A program made the translations under genes and the position numbers. A stretch of 64,000 nt of DNA from Nematostella vectensis (taxonomy: Eukaryota; Cnidaria; Anthozoa; Actiniaria; Edwardsiidae): contig NC_064039.1 in the NCBI RefSeq assembly GCF_932526225.1, forward strand, positions 10,124,139-10,188,138, in the 5' to 3' direction. Below are positions 62,169-64,000 of this stretch, in pieces. The notes beneath the pieces are model-generated. The model was given only the letters and a program-made list of their open reading frames with translations. It was not told the origin of the DNA and made no database searches. Position 1 is the first letter of the stretch, and every line of letters begins with the position of its first letter.

Positions 62169-63606
62169 CAGTATCACTGCCTTGGCACTAGTCCTACTCG
62201 GACACATATGGCTCGCACAAGCGCAGAACAAGCCGCATATCATTGTCATCGTAGCAGATGATCTGGTAAGAAACAGAGGGCGTCTCCGGTCGAGAAAGGA
62301 GGAAGAAATACAAATAGAAAAGGCCTTTCATCCCCAACCCCTCTTCGTTGGTTTTTCCGATGTGTTAGACGTGACGTACTGTGACCCTGAACATGACAGG
62401 TGCATCCCCCCCTTCGTTGGTTTTTCCGATGTGTTAGACGTGACGTACTGTGACCCTGAACATGAAAGGTGCATCCCCCCTTCGTTGGTTTCCCCGATGT
62501 GTTAGACGTGACGTACTGTGACCCTGAACATGAAAGGTGCATCCCCCCTTCGTTGGTTTTTCCGATGTGTTGGACGTGACGTACTGTGACCCTGAACATG
62601 AAAGATGCATCCCCCCTTCGTCGGTTTTTTCCGATGTGTTGGACGTGACGTACTGTGACCCTGAACATGACAGGTGCATCCCCCCCTTCGTTGGTTTTTC
62701 CGATGTGTTGGACGTGACGTACTGTGACCCTGAACATGAAAGGTGCATCCCCCCTTCGTTGGTTTTTCCGATGTGTTAGACGTGACGTACTGTGAACCTG
62801 AACATGACAGGTGCATCCCCCCCCTACGTTGGTTTTTCCGATGTGGTGGACGTGACGTATTGTGACCCTGAACATGAAAGATGCATCCCCCCCCCCTTCG
62901 TTGGTTTTTCCGATGTGTTGGACGTGACGTACTGTGACCCTGAACATGAAAGATGCATCCCCCCTTCGTTGGTTTTTCCGATGTGTTGGACATGACGTAC
63001 TGTGACCCTGGACATGAAAGGTGCTCTGAGTGTTAAGAGCAGCAACATAGGGCGTGCACGTGCATGATAAATACCCAGGCCTCGCACGTACCCATGTTAA
63101 GGAAACCAACAGCCCTGGTTTTATCTTTCTTGAAAGCGATTGCTAAGTACCCTGCAAATGTCTAGGTTTTCTTGCTCCATTGATATTTATCTTTGAGCTC
63201 ATCTAGGGATGGGATGACGTCAGTTTCCATGGCTCGCCCCAGATCCCTACGCCCAATCTGGATTACCTGGCAACACGTGGCGTGATTCTAAATAATTACT
63301 ACGTGTCGCCCATATGTACCCCGACACGCGCCTCGCTCATGACCGGCAAATACCCTATTCACCTAGGTAACTATGGCAACTGTCACACATTTACCACATG
63401 ACCATGGCTCATATACGCTTATGTTTTTTTTTTCTTTATAAACACTACGCAATTTAGACCTGGACTTCAGTATTTGGGTTTACGTTTTTTTAGGTATGCA
63501 GCATTTCGTGATCTACGCTGCTCAACCGTACGGCCTACCCTTGGGAGAGATCACTCTGCCCCAGTACTTGCAGATACAAGGGTACAAGACTGCTGGTATA
63601 GGCAAG
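62169..63606 (+). CDS. Arylsulfatase (ARSB/I/J type), 5' exons only
   Basis: Three in-phase exons: 62169-62265, 63207-63366 and 63494-63606. The first encodes a signal-peptide-like stretch ([18 protein letters not shown]) and the N-terminal sulfatase strand with metal ligands (IIVIVADDL). The second continues GWDDVSFHG and carries the sulfatase signature [14 protein letters not shown]. The Cys (TGT at 63316-63318) is the one converted to formylglycine. The third has [19 protein letters not shown] and ends ...GYKTAGIGK, where family members continue WHLG in the next exon, which is outside the window. Only about 123 of some 500 residues are present. The start codon exon was not found; the upstream open frame in exon 1 has GTG but no ATG. 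The product is probably a secreted or lysosomal sulfate-ester hydrolase; the substrate is unknown. Confidence 0.88.
62344..63023. repeat. Ten-copy 68-72 bp minisatellite in sulfatase intron 1
   Basis: Units start at 62344, 62413, 62481, 62549, 62617, 62687, 62755, 62825, 62897 and 62965. Each has TTCGTTGGTTTTTCCGATGT, GACGTGACGTACTGTGACCC, TGAACATGA and GTGCATCC plus a C run. Length changes come mainly from the C run. Long frames on both strands (up to 287 codons on the minus strand) are artefacts of a stop-free unit. Confidence 0.95.
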
Positions 63607-63630
63607 GTAGCGTAACGATGGCGTGTCACG

Positions 63631-63670
63631 CAATACAGGGGTACAAAACTGCAGGCTTAGGCAAGGCAGG
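63631..63670 (+). repeat. Partial duplicate of the sulfatase exon 3 end
   Basis: GGGTACAAAACTGCAGGCTT followed by AGGCAAG at 63639 repeats the exon 3 end (GGGTACAAGACTGCTGGTAT, AGGCAAG) 59 bp downstream. It encodes GYKTAGLGK in place of GYKTAGIGK and is followed by GCAGG, so a GC-type donor is possible. It may be an exon-tail duplication or an alternative exon. Confidence 0.7.
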
Positions 63671-63679
63671 TTTCAACAC

Positions 63680-64000
63680 GAGGTTCCGTCATAAAAGGGA
63701 AAGCTCCTCACACCCCCGGGTTCAAATTTGCAATTATAATCAGAACACTGCTACGCTAGCAGTCACAAATAATAGGTCTCCTTTAAGGTTGCTTATCTCT
63801 GAGCCTCGGTAGGTTGGAGTAAAACTATTTTGAACAGGTAACAAGTGATTTGCTGTCCACTCACGTTTTAGGTGCAAAATTTTAAATTCTGCGCTGTTCG
63901 TAATCTAATGAATCTGCATAAATTATTATCGCGCTGTGATGAAAATGCTCGTATTTTAGAGCACGCACAGCTTGGTATAGCATCTTTTACTATAAATAGG
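63680..64000. other. Intron of the arylsulfatase, window end
   Basis: No further sulfatase exon (the expected WHLG block) is visible before the window ends. A CCCCCGGGTTCAAATTTGC stretch near 63715 slightly resembles a Pol III B box, but no A box was found. Confidence 0.4.

Noticed and set aside
62246-63109. 287-codon minus-strand frame and several plus-strand frames
   Set aside because: They are produced by the stop-free 68-72 bp minisatellite. Amino-acid periodicity follows the DNA unit.

Overview
This is eukaryotic DNA of an invertebrate type: AT-rich, with short exons in GT-AG introns, many small inverted-repeat transposons, micro- and minisatellites, and long G or C homopolymers. An intronless class A GPCR, a vertebrate-like FRA10AC1 gene, an ARL10-type GTPase and an arylsulfatase point to an early-branching metazoan, most likely an anthozoan cnidarian such as a sea anemone. 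The organism is an inference; no rRNA or mitochondrial marker is present. No prokaryotic features, tRNA clusters or CRISPR arrays were seen.

Layout. 1-9.3 kb holds no convincing gene: a duplicated 5' segment, a degenerate ~48-bp tandem array interrupted by a PIF/Harbinger-like MITE, a G/T-rich degenerate repeat and a ~0.9 kb element with G/C-homopolymer ends. 9.4-13.3 kb (minus) is a four-exon gene for a long Ser/Arg-rich disordered protein. 17.9-20.9 kb has a predicted three-exon 47-residue membrane microprotein gene (plus), lying between the arms of an inverted duplication that ends in a minisatellite. 21.9-26.5 kb (minus) is a five-exon gene for a Cys-motif plus coiled-coil protein of 311 residues. 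31.0-32.6 kb (plus) is a predicted three-exon gene for a 73-residue protein. 34.9-41.2 kb is repeat-dense. 48.2-49.3 kb (plus) is an intronless aminergic-like GPCR. 50.5-57.4 kb (minus) is a 13-exon FRA10AC1 orthologue carrying a LINE fragment and a foldback MITE in its introns. It is divergent from a two-exon ARL9/ARL10-like GTPase gene (57.7-58.9 kb, plus). The window ends inside an arylsulfatase gene (62.2 kb onward, plus) whose intron carries a 10-copy minisatellite.

The multi-exon models were assembled by hand by matching splice sites and reading phase. FRA10AC1, ARL10-like and the sulfatase are also backed by family similarity. The other models rest only on splice and phase agreement. 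The genes do not form an operon or an evident pathway; the FRA10AC1/ARL10-like pair may share a promoter region. I did not find one clear undescribed system. The most novel items are the two microprotein genes, the two unrecognised minus-strand proteins, the unusual GPCR and GTPase motif changes, and a small transposon group with 5-bp target duplications present at three sites.
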